A DNA stretch of 64,000 nucleotides from Mangrovimonas sp. YM274 (GTDB taxonomy: Bacteria > Bacteroidota > Bacteroidia > Flavobacteriales > Flavobacteriaceae), in the NCBI RefSeq assembly GCF_030908385.1, contig NZ_CP133091.1:2971501-3035500 (forward strand), read 5' to 3'. Below, one piece after another: positions 26,430-35,620 of this stretch (position 1 is its first letter; the number at the start of each line of letters is the position of its first letter). Position numbers and translations under genes: made by a program. The notes below the pieces were generated by a model, which saw only the letters and a program-made list of their open reading frames with translations, was not told where the DNA came from and searched no databases.

Positions 26430-26780
26430 CTATTGGATACGCTCCATTCGCCATTTCCATGAGGCATATTTACTCTTGGCCGTCCCCTCAATAACATTGG
26501 GTGAAATCATTTTGCCTAAGTATTTTGAGAAGCCATCATTAAATTCTAAAATAACCTCATCCCCTATTTGCTCCCACGTATCATTGTCTTTGGAATTATC
26601 ATTGGGATGTGTTGTTTCCAATACACCTCCCTCCTTAAAGCGTACCTGGTAAGACCACTCTGAATCCATATAAGTCCAAAGAGTTTCCTTAAGAGAATGA
26701 GCCACCTCGATAGAACTTTTTGAAGAATTACAGCCCCAAATGGATACACAAAGCACTATTAACATCAATACATATTTCAT
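26430..26780 (-). CDS. Small lipoprotein, lipocalin-like
   Basis: 116 residues from the ATG at 26780; a longer frame to 26828 adds residues before an otherwise good signal peptide. Lipobox SIWGC (Cys17). Mature part contains the repeated strand pattern LWTYMDSEWSYQVRFKEGGVLETTH...DTWEQIGDEVILEFNDGFSKYLGKM typical of small lipocalin-like/META-like secreted proteins. It converges on the previous gene with a 4-bp gap. Function unknown. Confidence 0.65.
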   Translation of the reverse strand: MKYVLMLIVLCVSIWGCNSSKSSIEVAHSLKETLWTYMDSEWSYQVRFKEGGVLETTHPNDNSKDNDTWEQIGDEVILEFNDGFSKYLGKMISPNVIEGTAKSKYASWKWRMERIQ

Positions 26781-26845
26781 TTTGAAAATTCTCATTGAAG
26801 GTAAACAACAAAACAAGGAGCTAAACATAAATAACCTTAAACTTG

Positions 26846-28270
26846 TTAAGGTTCATCGTCTTTTTCTTCATCCTTTTTAATAGGAATGATATTATCAAAA
26901 AATGGCACTTCAATACCAACTACAAAACGCCATCTTGTATAATCCAGTTTTGAAGTTTCGTTGGTGGCCCCCAGAAATGTTCCCAATAAATTTAAAGAAG
27001 TGGTATACTCCGAAGATCCATTGGCATAGGTGCACCCCAATATAATACGCCCCCATTTCAAAGAATAATCAAAACCTGCTGCCATATGTAGAAAATCATC
27101 CCCCATGTTAATCAAACTTCCATTAGAACTAGAAAGGTCAAAAAAATTGGCACTTTCCCTCTCTGCTGAAAAGTCAGTTGAGAAACTGGCATAGGCATTT
27201 AAATTGTGCCTAATGTAAATTTCGGCTCCAGCCCCAAAATTAACTACCGATTTTAAATCTTGGTAAAATTCTGGGGACAGCGTTTCCGTATCACTAATAT
27301 CAAATTCTGGCACCGCAAAACGCGAATAATTCTTTAAACCATTAAACCATTCCACATTGAGATGCAACATGCTTTTCCCTAAAGGAACTCCTGCTCCAAC
27401 AGCTATTCCAAATGGCTGTTTACGTGTGGCATCCAAATCCTTAAATCCAGCAATAACAGACTGATCACTTCCAGACCCTACTCCAGAAATAACCTTGTTG
27501 TAACCATATCGACTATTGCTTAGAAGTTCCCAATACGGCAAAGTCATGGTCATACCAAAGTCCACCCCTTTACCTCGATAGCTGGCTCCAATTTTCCAAA
27601 ACAGCCCATAAGACTCCTGGCTGTAACTAATTTCCTCATTAAAATAGGCCACTCTATTTTCACCATACATTACGGTGTTACCTAAAGCAGTGCCACCTGA
27701 ATTTCTATAAATAGAGAAAAAACCACTAACACCAATACTTAGGCGGTCGTTAAGAGATTTGGCCCAGGTAATACCAACCCATTCGTCCTTTACAGCATTA
27801 TTTAGTTTAATTCTGGTTGAATACATTTCGTCCCCCTCCACAGCAGCCACTATATCAGCCTCCTTAAATGGGGTATCGTAATTAAGATTTATACTATTTC
27901 GAAATTTAGAAAATGAAGAATAAGCAAATTGTTCGCCCTTAAACTTAAAAGTTCCCGCCACCATGGATGGAATTCCGTCGAAATTTTTGCTACGTATAGC
28001 GGCATCTTCTGGCCCCACATTGTTATTAAGCCGAATCCTACTGTAATCGTAGGCCTTGGCGTTGATAGTAAAAGTAGTGTTTTTAGCCAATGCTAAACGC
28101 GATGGGTTGTAATAGGTAAGTCCCAAATCGTTTACACTTCCCGTTACATTACCTAAAAGCAGCACCGAACGGTTTCCGTAATTTTCAAACTTGTAGTTGG
28201 TTTCTTGAGCGAGCAATTGCAAGGAACACCCAAAGACCATAAAAATGCATAGTGGTAACTTTAGTTTCAT
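26846..28270 (-). CDS. Outer-membrane protein, FadL/DUF5723-like beta-barrel
   Basis: About 474 residues from the Met at 28270 (MKLKLPLCIFMVFGCSLQLLAQ signal peptide); a longer frame starts at 28297. Early motif GNVTGSVNDLGLTYYNPSRLALAKN is the plug-like N-terminus common to FadL-type barrels and DUF5723 proteins. Many amphipathic strands follow, and the end is an acidic lysine-rich tail (KKDEEKDDEP). Likely takes part in uptake of hydrophobic compounds or has a structural role; not provable here. Probably an independent transcription unit downstream of trpA. Confidence 0.7.
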   Translation of the reverse strand: MKLKLPLCIFMVFGCSLQLLAQETNYKFENYGNRSVLLLGNVTGSVNDLGLTYYNPSRLALAKNTTFTINAKAYDYSRIRLNNNVGPEDAAIRSKNFDGIPSMVAGTFKFKGEQFAYSSFSKFRNSINLNYDTPFKEADIVAAVEGDEMYSTRIKLNNAVKDEWVGITWAKSLNDRLSIGVSGFFSIYRNSGGTALGNTVMYGENRVAYFNEEISYSQESYGLFWKIGASYRGKGVDFGMTMTLPYWELLSNSRYGYNKVISGVGSGSDQSVIAGFKDLDATRKQPFGIAVGAGVPLGKSMLHLNVEWFNGLKNYSRFAVPEFDISDTETLSPEFYQDLKSVVNFGAGAEIYIRHNLNAYASFSTDFSAERESANFFDLSSSNGSLINMGDDFLHMAAGFDYSLKWGRIILGCTYANGSSEYTTSLNLLGTFLGATNETSKLDYTRWRFVVGIEVPFFDNIIPIKKDEEKDDEP

Positions 28271-28388
28271 TAACTGCAAATGACTTAAATTCAACAATCT
28301 ATTATAAAAATACTACTTTTATTGTTGAAACAGACATTTCGCCGCTGAATTATGCCCGCTTAGAAACTATTAACCAAATCATTACACC

Positions 28389-29162
28389 TTAGCTCTTTTC
28401 CAAAATAGTCTTTACAAAATCATCTATAGTTCCTACTCCATTTTCCCTTAAATGCTTTATAAAGGCACTCCCAATAATTGCTCCCTTTGCATATGCTGTT
28501 GCCTGAGAAAAGGTTTGATTGTTAGAAATTCCAAACCCCACTATTTGAGGATTGCTTAGTTGCATTTTGGCAATTCGCTTAAAATAATTGGTTTGTTCCT
28601 CTCCAAATCCCTCTTGGCTCCCCGTAACACTGCTACTACTCACCATATAAATAAACCCATTAGAAATAGAATCGATAAATTTTATGCGTTCCTCAGAAGT
28701 TTGAGGCGTGATCAAAAATACGTTCAACAAGCCATAGGTTTCAAATATCTTTTGATAGTCCTCTACATAAACATCTACAGGTAAATCAGGAATGATCAAA
28801 CCGTCAATTCCCACCTCCTGACATTTTTTACAAAAAGCTTCCACGCCATATTGCAGGATTGGATTGAAATAGCCCATAACTAATAATGGAATTGACACAG
28901 TTTTACGAATGTCTTTGAGTTGACGAAACAAAACCTCTGTGGTCATACTATTTTTTAAAGCTTGCGTAGAACTAGCCTGAATGGTCGGGCCATCCGCTAA
29001 AGGATCACTAAATGGTAAGCCAATTTCAATCATATCCACTCCGCTTTGCTCCAAATTCTGTATGATGGAAATGGTATCGTCCAGATTCGGAAACCCTGCC
29101 GTAAAATAAATGGACAGTAACTTTTTATCTTCTTTGAGCTTTCTTTGAATGCGGTTCATCAT
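28389..29162 (-). CDS. trpA: Tryptophan synthase alpha chain
   Basis: 257 residues. Cleaves indole-3-glycerol phosphate to indole and glyceraldehyde 3-phosphate; catalytic Glu46 and Asp57 lie in MIEIGLPFSDPLADGP; phosphate binding around SSSVTGSQ and GFGIS. Forms the alpha2-beta2 complex with TrpB and channels indole. Last gene of the trp operon, 5 bp after trpB. Length and motifs are standard. Confidence 0.97.
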   Translation of the reverse strand: MMNRIQRKLKEDKKLLSIYFTAGFPNLDDTISIIQNLEQSGVDMIEIGLPFSDPLADGPTIQASSTQALKNSMTTEVLFRQLKDIRKTVSIPLLVMGYFNPILQYGVEAFCKKCQEVGIDGLIIPDLPVDVYVEDYQKIFETYGLLNVFLITPQTSEERIKFIDSISNGFIYMVSSSSVTGSQEGFGEEQTNYFKRIAKMQLSNPQIVGFGISNNQTFSQATAYAKGAIIGSAFIKHLRENGVGTIDDFVKTILEKS

Positions 29163-29167
29163 ATCTT

Positions 29168-30349
29168 CTATAGCTTAAAATAATTGATGTATGTATCGAG
29201 ATCCTTATCTCCCCTTCCTGACAAACAGAGCACTACAATATCGTTAGGATTGAATTGTTTCTTTTCAAAAACTGCCAAAGCATGCGCACTCTCAATAGCA
29301 GGAATAATCCCTTCCAATTGCGCCAAATTCATTCCAGCCCTCATAGCTTCGCCATCTGTAGCTGCCAAAAACTCAGCCCTCCCAGAAGCAAACAAATGCG
29401 CATGCATTGGCCCAACTCCAGGATAATCCAAGCCAGCAGAAATAGAATAAGGCTCAGTAATCTGGCCATCCTTGGTCTGCATCAATAAGGTTTTGCTTCC
29501 ATGGATAATCCCCTCTCTTCCCAAAACTGACGTCGCCGCACTTTCTCCCGAATCAATTCCGTGACCTGCGGCCTCCACAGCAATCAATTTCACAGAAGTA
29601 TCTTCTAAAAAATGATAGTAAGCGCCGGCTGCGTTACTGCCTCCTCCCACACAGGCTATCACATAGTTAGGTTTTGAGTTTTGTTCATGTGCCAGTAACT
29701 GTTCCTTAATTTCTTCTGAAATCACCGATTGGAACCTTGCCACCATATCAGGATAGGGGTGCGGCCCCACCACACTTCCTATAATGTAATGGGTATTGAC
29801 AGGATTGTTGATCCAATCCCTAATGGCTTCATTGGTGGCATCCTTTAACGTCTTACTTCCTGACAAAGCAGGAACCACGGTGGCACCCAACATTTTCATT
29901 CGGGCTACATTAGGTGCTTGCCTTGCAATGTCAATTTCCCCCATATACACAATGCACTCCAATCCCATCAAGGCACATACTGTTGCGGTTGCCACACCGT
30001 GTTGCCCAGCCCCTGTTTCGGCAATAATTCGGGTTTTCCCCAAGCGTTTGGCCATCAAAATCTGGCCAATGGTATTGTTGATTTTATGAGCTCCTGTATG
30101 ATTGAGGTCTTCCCGTTTCAAATAGATTCTGGTATTATACACTTCGGACAATCGCTTAGCAAAATATAATGGCGAAGGTCTGCCCACATAGTCTTTGAGC
30201 AATTGATTAAATTCAGCTTGAAACTCTGGCTCAGCCATTACCTTTACATAATTCTGCCGTAATTCCTCTACATTGGGATAAAGCATTTCGGGAATGAAAG
30301 CTCCTCCAAACTCCCCATAATATCCTTTGTTATTAACGTTGTAGCTCAT
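29168..30349 (-). CDS. trpB: Tryptophan synthase beta chain
   Basis: 393 residues, PLP enzyme joining indole and serine. PLP lysine Lys89 in [10 protein letters not shown]; phosphate-binding [23 protein letters not shown] and GLDYPGVGP are diagnostic for the TrpB1 type that pairs with TrpA. Start codon overlaps the end of trpF by 17 bp. Confidence 0.98.
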   Translation of the reverse strand: MSYNVNNKGYYGEFGGAFIPEMLYPNVEELRQNYVKVMAEPEFQAEFNQLLKDYVGRPSPLYFAKRLSEVYNTRIYLKREDLNHTGAHKINNTIGQILMAKRLGKTRIIAETGAGQHGVATATVCALMGLECIVYMGEIDIARQAPNVARMKMLGATVVPALSGSKTLKDATNEAIRDWINNPVNTHYIIGSVVGPHPYPDMVARFQSVISEEIKEQLLAHEQNSKPNYVIACVGGGSNAAGAYYHFLEDTSVKLIAVEAAGHGIDSGESAATSVLGREGIIHGSKTLLMQTKDGQITEPYSISAGLDYPGVGPMHAHLFASGRAEFLAATDGEAMRAGMNLAQLEGIIPAIESAHALAVFEKKQFNPNDIVVLCLSGRGDKDLDTYINYFKL

Positions 30350-30974
30350 TTATAAAGTTTTCTAGTTCATTCACATTCTTATGTCCTGCCGTAATTTCAA
30401 ACCTGCTGTTTACATCAATGGCATAGCAATATGTTGCTGCCGAAGATTTGAGAAACCGCTTCAATACTGGCACATCTGTCGGTCCTATACCACCACTCAA
30501 AATATAGGGTTTCGTCGAGGGATAGCTTTCCAAAATTTTCCAATTGAACAACTCGCCATTGCCTCCAGGCAGATCTCCTTTGGTATCAAACAAAAAGTAG
30601 TCACTCACGGATTCGAAAGGTTTGATGGTATCAAAATTGAAATTCCTATCTACACTGAAAACTTTAATAATTTCCACAGATGAATCGGATATCTTGTTCA
30701 ATTCCTTTTTCAAACCATTTATAAACGTTACCGATTCCGCACCATGCAACTGTACTGCTTTCAAGCCGTAATCAGTTACCTTTTTAATGACCTCTTGAAT
30801 GGACGCATTTACAAACACCCCCGTCCTTTTTATGGTATCTGAAATTTCGGGAATGGTTCCCTTAAAAAACCGACTAGATTTCTCATAAAAAATGAACCCC
30901 AAATAATCTGGTTTCAAAGCAGCTACCGCCTTGATGTTATCCGAATATTTCATTCCACATACCTTCAGTTTCAT
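30333..30974 (-). CDS. trpF: Phosphoribosylanthranilate isomerase
   Basis: 213 residues, TIM barrel catalysing the Amadori rearrangement of N-(5-phosphoribosyl)-anthranilate. [11 protein letters not shown] with the catalytic Cys, [24 protein letters not shown] with the catalytic Asp, and [10 protein letters not shown] phosphate-binding loop. ATGA overlap with trpC. Confidence 0.95.
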   Translation of the reverse strand: MKLKVCGMKYSDNIKAVAALKPDYLGFIFYEKSSRFFKGTIPEISDTIKRTGVFVNASIQEVIKKVTDYGLKAVQLHGAESVTFINGLKKELNKISDSSVEIIKVFSVDRNFNFDTIKPFESVSDYFLFDTKGDLPGGNGELFNWKILESYPSTKPYILSGGIGPTDVPVLKRFLKSSAATYCYAIDVNSRFEITAGHKNVNELENFINELQR

Positions 30975-31756
30975 TGCTCCAATTGTTTAATAAATTCCAT
31001 TGCACTTTCCCCTGGACTACTTGTTTTCATAAAGTTTTCACCAATCAAGAAACCCGAAAACCCAAAGTCCCTTAATATTTTGATAGCCTCTACATTGCTT
31101 ATACCACTTTCTGACACCTTTACAAATTCATCAGGAATTTGCGCGCTCAGCTCCTTGCTTGTATCCAAGCTCACTTCGAAAGTCTTTAGATTGCGATTGT
31201 TAACTCCCAATAGATCCAAACTAGGCATTAGGGATTTTTCGAGTTCTTCTTGGTTATGGACTTCCAGAAGTACCTCCAATCCCAACCTTTTTGCCAGTTC
31301 AGAAAATTTCTTGATATCTTCAGTACTCAAAACTGCTGCAATAAGTAAGATGGCATCAGCACCATAGGCCTTGGCCTCTACTATTTGGTATTCATCTATT
31401 ATGAATTCCTTCCGCAACAATGGCAATCCACAACTGGCCCTAGCCAACAGCAAATCGTCGAGCGAACCTCCAAAATACTTTCCATCCGTTAACACCGACA
31501 TGCCACAAGCCCCTACCTTTTCATAGCCTTTGGCCACATCAAACACATTGGCATCTTGATTGATTACGGCTTTGGACGGCGACCGTCGTTTATACTCAGC
31601 AATAATGCCCGAAGTACTATTTTTCAGCCGTTCACACATAGAAACCGTAGACCTACCAAACAATACTGATTGCTCCAATTGAGAAAAAGGAAAGAGTCCT
31701 TTTCGGAATTGTACTTCTTGTCTTTTATCCTTAATAATTCGTTGTAAAATATCCAT
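30971..31756 (-). CDS. trpC: Indole-3-glycerol-phosphate synthase
   Basis: 261 residues from the Met at 31756; a frame from 31777 would overlap trpD by 19 bp and adds seven residues before the family-typical MDILQRIIKDKRQEV. Motifs: IIAEYKRRSPSK with the catalytic Lys, LRKEFIIDEYQI, LEVHNQEELEK, GVNNRNLKTFE and SESGISN. Stand-alone, not fused to TrpF. Confidence 0.96.
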   Translation of the reverse strand: MDILQRIIKDKRQEVQFRKGLFPFSQLEQSVLFGRSTVSMCERLKNSTSGIIAEYKRRSPSKAVINQDANVFDVAKGYEKVGACGMSVLTDGKYFGGSLDDLLLARASCGLPLLRKEFIIDEYQIVEAKAYGADAILLIAAVLSTEDIKKFSELAKRLGLEVLLEVHNQEELEKSLMPSLDLLGVNNRNLKTFEVSLDTSKELSAQIPDEFVKVSESGISNVEAIKILRDFGFSGFLIGENFMKTSSPGESAMEFIKQLEQ

Positions 31757-31758
31757 AG

Positions 31759-32751
31759 CTACCGACTTAAATCGCACAACAGGTTAAAACGCTTTAGGGC
31801 TTCGCCACTTTCCAAAGATTCTTTGGCCATTCCATAGCTTGTTTCCAAATCGGTGCCCTTTACCGTCGCAATAGCCATAGCAGCATTGGCACATACCACA
31901 CTGTTTTGAGCTTCGGTACCTTGACCTTGCAAAATATGCATGAATATTTTTGCTGAAGATTCTACAGACCCGCCTCCGTGAATAGAGTCGGAAGTTAAGG
32001 TTTGAACCCCAAATGATTCCGGAGTCAACATAAATTCAGCATCCCTTTGTACCACTTTGGCTGTTCCCGTTAAGGAAATTTCGTCATAACCATCCAATGC
32101 GTGAATGATACTGTATGTTTTATCGGAACCTTCGTATAAATAACTGTACAAACGCAGTAATTCCAAATTAAACACCCCAACCGCTTGGTATTTAGGTTTT
32201 GCAGGATTCACCATAGGACCTAGCATATTGAAAAACGTCTTCACTCCTAATTCCTTCCTAATCGGCGCCACATTTTTCATGGCAGGATGAAACAAAGGTG
32301 CATGCAAAATGCAAATACCCGTTTTATCCAAACTCCGTTTTAGAAAATTTCTTTTATTACTGAATTTAATACCCAAATGCTCCAACACATTGGAAGAGCC
32401 ACTCGCCGAAGACACTCCATAATTACCATGTTTAGCTACATTTACTCCTGTTCCAGCAGTCACAAAAGAAGCCAAGGTTGAAATATTAAAGGTATGCTTG
32501 CCGTCGCCACCAGTACCACATAAATCTATAGCATCATAACCATCCAAATCCACATGGATACACAGTTCCAATAGAGCGTCCCTAAACCCTTTCAGTTCTT
32601 CCACCGTAATCCCGCGCATCATATAGATGGTGACGAAAGAGGCAATTTGGCTGTTGTTGTATTCCCCTTTGGAAATGTTCACCAAAACCTCTTTGGCTTC
32701 CTCACTGGAAATGTATTCCTGATTGATAAGTCTATTTAATATTTCTTTCAT
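31759..32751 (-). CDS. trpD: Anthranilate phosphoribosyltransferase
   Basis: 330 residues. DLCGTGGDGKHTFNIST is the PRPP/phosphate-binding motif; VAKHGNYGVSSASGSSNVLEHLG and FFNMLGPMVNPAKP are typical. Stand-alone enzyme. It lies 42 bp after trpG and 2 bp before the trpC start. Confidence 0.97.
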   Translation of the reverse strand: MKEILNRLINQEYISSEEAKEVLVNISKGEYNNSQIASFVTIYMMRGITVEELKGFRDALLELCIHVDLDGYDAIDLCGTGGDGKHTFNISTLASFVTAGTGVNVAKHGNYGVSSASGSSNVLEHLGIKFSNKRNFLKRSLDKTGICILHAPLFHPAMKNVAPIRKELGVKTFFNMLGPMVNPAKPKYQAVGVFNLELLRLYSYLYEGSDKTYSIIHALDGYDEISLTGTAKVVQRDAEFMLTPESFGVQTLTSDSIHGGGSVESSAKIFMHILQGQGTEAQNSVVCANAAMAIATVKGTDLETSYGMAKESLESGEALKRFNLLCDLSR

Positions 32752-32793
32752 GTGTTTAAATCTTTTGTTGGAACTCGATTTTTCGTTTAAAAC

Positions 32794-33360
32794 CTATTCC
32801 TTAATCCAATTTTCCAACATCTGTTTTCCCTGAGGCGTTAAAACAGATTCAGGATGGAACTGCACCCCTTTTACATCGTACACTTTATGACGCAAGGACA
32901 TCACCTGTCCATTATTATCGTAAGAGGTTGCTTCCAAACTATCCGGTAAGTTTGGAGCTACCACCCAAGAATGGTAACGCCCTACTTCAATGGTTTTATC
33001 CAATCCATCGAAAAGTTGCTCATTATCCACACTAATGGTCACTTGAGTAGACACGCCATGAAACACAGTTTCTAAATTGATCAAACTTCCACCGAAAACC
33101 TCGCCAATGGCCTGTTGCCCCAAACACACCCCAAGAATACTTTTGGTAGGCGCATACTTTTGGATGATTGGCTTTAATAAACCAGCCTCATCAGGAATTC
33201 CCGGTCCCGGAGACAACAATATTTTATCGAAAGGGGCAACGTCCTCCAAACTTAACTGGTCATTTCGTATTACCGTTACCTCACAATCCAAGTCTTCCAA
33301 ATAATGGACAAGGTTATAGGTAAAGCTGTCGTAATTGTCGATGACTAAAATCTTTTTCAT
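32794..33360 (-). CDS. trpG: Anthranilate synthase component II (glutamine amidotransferase)
   Basis: 188 residues, class I amidotransferase. Catalytic Cys79 in GVCLGQQAIG, His/Glu of the triad in VQFHPESVLTP, and SPGPGIPDEAG oxyanion region. Supplies ammonia to TrpE; may also serve p-aminobenzoate synthase since no separate pabA is seen here. It lies 17 bp after trpE. Confidence 0.96.
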   Translation of the reverse strand: MKKILVIDNYDSFTYNLVHYLEDLDCEVTVIRNDQLSLEDVAPFDKILLSPGPGIPDEAGLLKPIIQKYAPTKSILGVCLGQQAIGEVFGGSLINLETVFHGVSTQVTISVDNEQLFDGLDKTIEVGRYHSWVVAPNLPDSLEATSYDNNGQVMSLRHKVYDVKGVQFHPESVLTPQGKQMLENWIKE

Positions 33361-33377
33361 TTTTCTATTGGTTAATT

Positions 33378-34781
33378 CTATATATTTTCGGCAAGCTCTA
33401 GAGCCTTGTTTAAAGCTCCCAACTTGTTATAAACTTCCTGTAGTTCGGTTTCTGGAACTGATTTAGAGACCAAACCTGCTCCCGCCTGCCAATGCAATAC
33501 ATGATCCTTGCTTACAAAGGTGCGAATCATAATGGCATGGTTAAAATTCCCTTCAAAATCCATAAATCCAATAGCTCCCCCATAAAACTCCCTACTTGTT
33601 TTTTCGTATTTCTCGATCAATTGCATGGCCCTATGTTTAGGAGCCCCCGTAAGTGTTCCTGCAGGAAAGGTATCGGCAACAATTTGCATGGTTTCTGTAT
33701 CCGCATGCTTTTCCCCGATAACCTTACTAACCAAATGGATAACATGTGAGAAAAACTGAATTTCCCTATAAGTGTCCACCTTTACATCACGACCATGTCG
33801 ACTCAAATCGTTACGTGCCAAATCCACTAACATGACATGTTCACTATTTTCCTTTACATCATTTGCCAATTGCTTTGCCAATTGTGCATCTTCTTCATCA
33901 TTTCCAGTACGCTTAAAAGTGCCCGCAATGGGATGAATTTCCGTCCTTCCTTCCTTAACTACCAAATGCGCCTCTGGCGAACTTCCAAAGATTTTAAAGT
34001 TGCCATAATCGAAATAAAACAAATAAGGAGAAGGATTGATGCTTCGTAACGCCCTGTATACATTAAATTCATCTCCTTTAAAATGTTGAGAGAATTTTTT
34101 GGATAACACCAATTGAAACACATCTCCCCGTGAACAATGCTGTTTGGCCAATTCCACATTGGCCATATATTCTTCGTCGGTAAGATTGGAAGCTGGATCT
34201 CCTTCCTTAGAAAAATTGAATACCGTATAGTTTTTGGATTGTATCAATTGATGGATTTCATCAATGTTGTTTTCAGCTTCGAAACAATGGGCAAAAATAT
34301 AAGCTTCGTTTTTATAATGATTAATAGCAATAATATTTTGGTATACCGCATAAAAAATATCTGGAATCCCCAAACAGTCCTCCTTTTTAGAAATTTCGAT
34401 ATCTTCAAAATATCTTACCGCATCATAGCCCATATAACCAAACACCCCATTATTGATAAACTTGAACTCCCGGTTTGAATGCACCTTGAAACGATGCGTA
34501 AACTTATGAATCTTCTCTATCACCTCATTGTTCTGCTTGATTTTATTAACCAAAACACTCCCGTCTGGAAAGGTGTGTGTTATGACATTATCCTGAACTT
34601 TAAAAGTAGCAATAGGATTACAGCAGATATAAGAAAAACTGTTGTCGCTTGCATGGTAATCGCTACTTTCCAACAAAATACTATTAGGATATTGATCCCT
34701 AATTTTAAGATATACGGATACAGGTGTGATGGTATCTGCCAGGATTTTCTTGTAATGGGTATAGAGACTAAAGGTTTTCAT
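33378..34781 (-). CDS. trpE: Anthranilate synthase component I
   Basis: 467 residues from the Met at 34781 (MKTFSLYTHYKK); a frame reaching 34829 would run through the terminator hairpin and is rejected. Chorismate-binding domain: VLSKKFSQHFKG, SINPSPYLFYFDYG, IAGTFKRTGNDEED, DLARNDLSRHG and FPAGTLTGAPKHRAMQLIE. N-terminal SILLESSDYHASDNSFS contains the LLES tryptophan feedback site, indicating end-product inhibition besides the attenuator. First structural gene of the operon. Confidence 0.97.
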   Translation of the reverse strand: MKTFSLYTHYKKILADTITPVSVYLKIRDQYPNSILLESSDYHASDNSFSYICCNPIATFKVQDNVITHTFPDGSVLVNKIKQNNEVIEKIHKFTHRFKVHSNREFKFINNGVFGYMGYDAVRYFEDIEISKKEDCLGIPDIFYAVYQNIIAINHYKNEAYIFAHCFEAENNIDEIHQLIQSKNYTVFNFSKEGDPASNLTDEEYMANVELAKQHCSRGDVFQLVLSKKFSQHFKGDEFNVYRALRSINPSPYLFYFDYGNFKIFGSSPEAHLVVKEGRTEIHPIAGTFKRTGNDEEDAQLAKQLANDVKENSEHVMLVDLARNDLSRHGRDVKVDTYREIQFFSHVIHLVSKVIGEKHADTETMQIVADTFPAGTLTGAPKHRAMQLIEKYEKTSREFYGGAIGFMDFEGNFNHAIMIRTFVSKDHVLHWQAGAGLVSKSVPETELQEVYNKLGALNKALELAENI

Positions 34782-34802
34782 AAGGTTGGATAATTCATGA
34801 TA

Positions 34803-34834
34803 TAAAAAAAGGCTTGTCGTGAACGACAAGCCTT
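34803..34834 (-). terminator. trp operon attenuator terminator
   Basis: On the minus strand an 11-bp perfect stem (AAGGCTTGTCG/CGACAAGCCTT) with loop TTCA, followed by seven T. It lies between the leader peptide and trpE, 22 bp before the trpE ATG, so it can only act as a premature terminator. Confidence 0.9.
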
Positions 34835-34863
34835 GATATTGGAATTTAAATATACAGCAGGGT

Positions 34864-34926
34864 CTAATTCACGAAAATGTTACTTCGGGAACTCCACCAC
34901 CATGTATTATTTAAAATTATTTGCAT
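34864..34926 (-). CDS. trpL: trp leader peptide with three consecutive Trp codons
   Basis: A 20-codon ORF: ATG at 34926-34924, stop TAG at 34866-34864. Codons 9-11 are TGG-TGG-TGG (34902-34894), so the peptide contains WWW. It lies about 13 nt after the predicted transcription start and about 30 nt before the terminator stem. Codons 18-20 include TCGTGAA (34874-34868), exactly complementary to TTCACGA formed by the terminator loop and the start of its 3' arm (34823-34817). A ribosome stalled at the Trp codons would leave this segment free to break the terminator; one reaching the stop codon would cover it. This is the arrangement of a ribosome-mediated attenuator. Confidence 0.88.
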   Translation of the reverse strand: MQIILNNTWWWSSRSNIFVN

Positions 34927-34944
34927 TGTTTGTTTATTGAAATT

Positions 34945-34975
34945 CAAATATATAAATGTTCTCTTGTTTTTCAAA
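34945..34975 (-). promoter_or_regulatory. Promoter of the trp operon
   Basis: Minus-strand TTTG (34975-34972), spacer 19 bp, TATATTTG (34952-34945): a full match to the Bacteroidota -33/-7 consensus, placed just ahead of the leader peptide. Confidence 0.82.
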
Positions 34976-35090
34976 TTATTTTACCTAAAAAGTGCCTTCT
35001 TCAAAAAAAGATCCAAAATCCATATTTTCTTAGCCCTTAATTTTTTGTTAAAAAATTAGTTGCTAAAAATCCTCTTTTTAACTTTAGCTA

Positions 35091-35615
35091 ATGAAAAAGA
35101 TTTTAATTTTTGTTACCATACTTGGCGTATTCTCTTGCCAAGATAATACTTCTAAGAAGACAATAGCTGAAAACAATACCGTTGAAGAGCAGCCTTATAA
35201 CTTAGAAGTTCATAATTTTGACGGCATCCAACAATACCTTGAAACTTCTGATAACAAAACCTACGTCGTTAATTTTTGGGCCACTTGGTGCGCCCCCTGC
35301 GTCAAGGAACTTCCTTATTTTGAAGAATTGGGCACTAACTTTAAAGATAAAGATGTTGAAGTCATCTTAATAAGTCTAGATTTTCCGCAGCAGTACGAAG
35401 CTAAATTGATCCCGTTTATTGAAAAGAACAAATTACAATCTAAAGTTGTTGCCTTAAATGACCCAGATTCCAATTCTTGGATTCCAAAGGTAAGCGATGC
35501 TTGGACAGGAGCACTTCCTGCAACACTTATATTCAATGCCAAAGAACGTAAGTTTTTTGAAAAATCATTTGATTATAACGAACTAGAAACCGAACTTCAA
35601 CACTTTATAAACTAA
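35091..35615 (+). CDS. TlpA/ResA-like thioredoxin lipoprotein
   Basis: 174 residues. Lipobox GVFSC (Cys16) and a thioredoxin-fold domain with the active site NFWATWCAPC (Cys67/Cys70), cis-Pro in GALPATL. TlpA-like proteins reduce disulfides in the periplasm, for example for cytochrome c maturation or protein folding. The next gene, 5 bp away, encodes another thioredoxin-fold protein, suggesting an operon. DsbD lies 1.6 kb downstream and could be their electron donor. Confidence 0.9.
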   Translation: MKKILIFVTILGVFSCQDNTSKKTIAENNTVEEQPYNLEVHNFDGIQQYLETSDNKTYVVNFWATWCAPCVKELPYFEELGTNFKDKDVEVILISLDFPQQYEAKLIPFIEKNKLQSKVVALNDPDSNSWIPKVSDAWTGALPATLIFNAKERKFFEKSFDYNELETELQHFIN

Positions 35616-35620
35616 TTATT

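Noticed and set aside
31757-31777. Longer trpC start overlapping trpD by 19 bp
   Set aside because: The start at 31756 gives the conserved MDILQ N-terminus and removes the overlap.
34782-34829. Longer trpE start at 34829
   Set aside because: Would translate through the attenuator terminator hairpin; the Met at 34781 gives the family-typical N-terminus.
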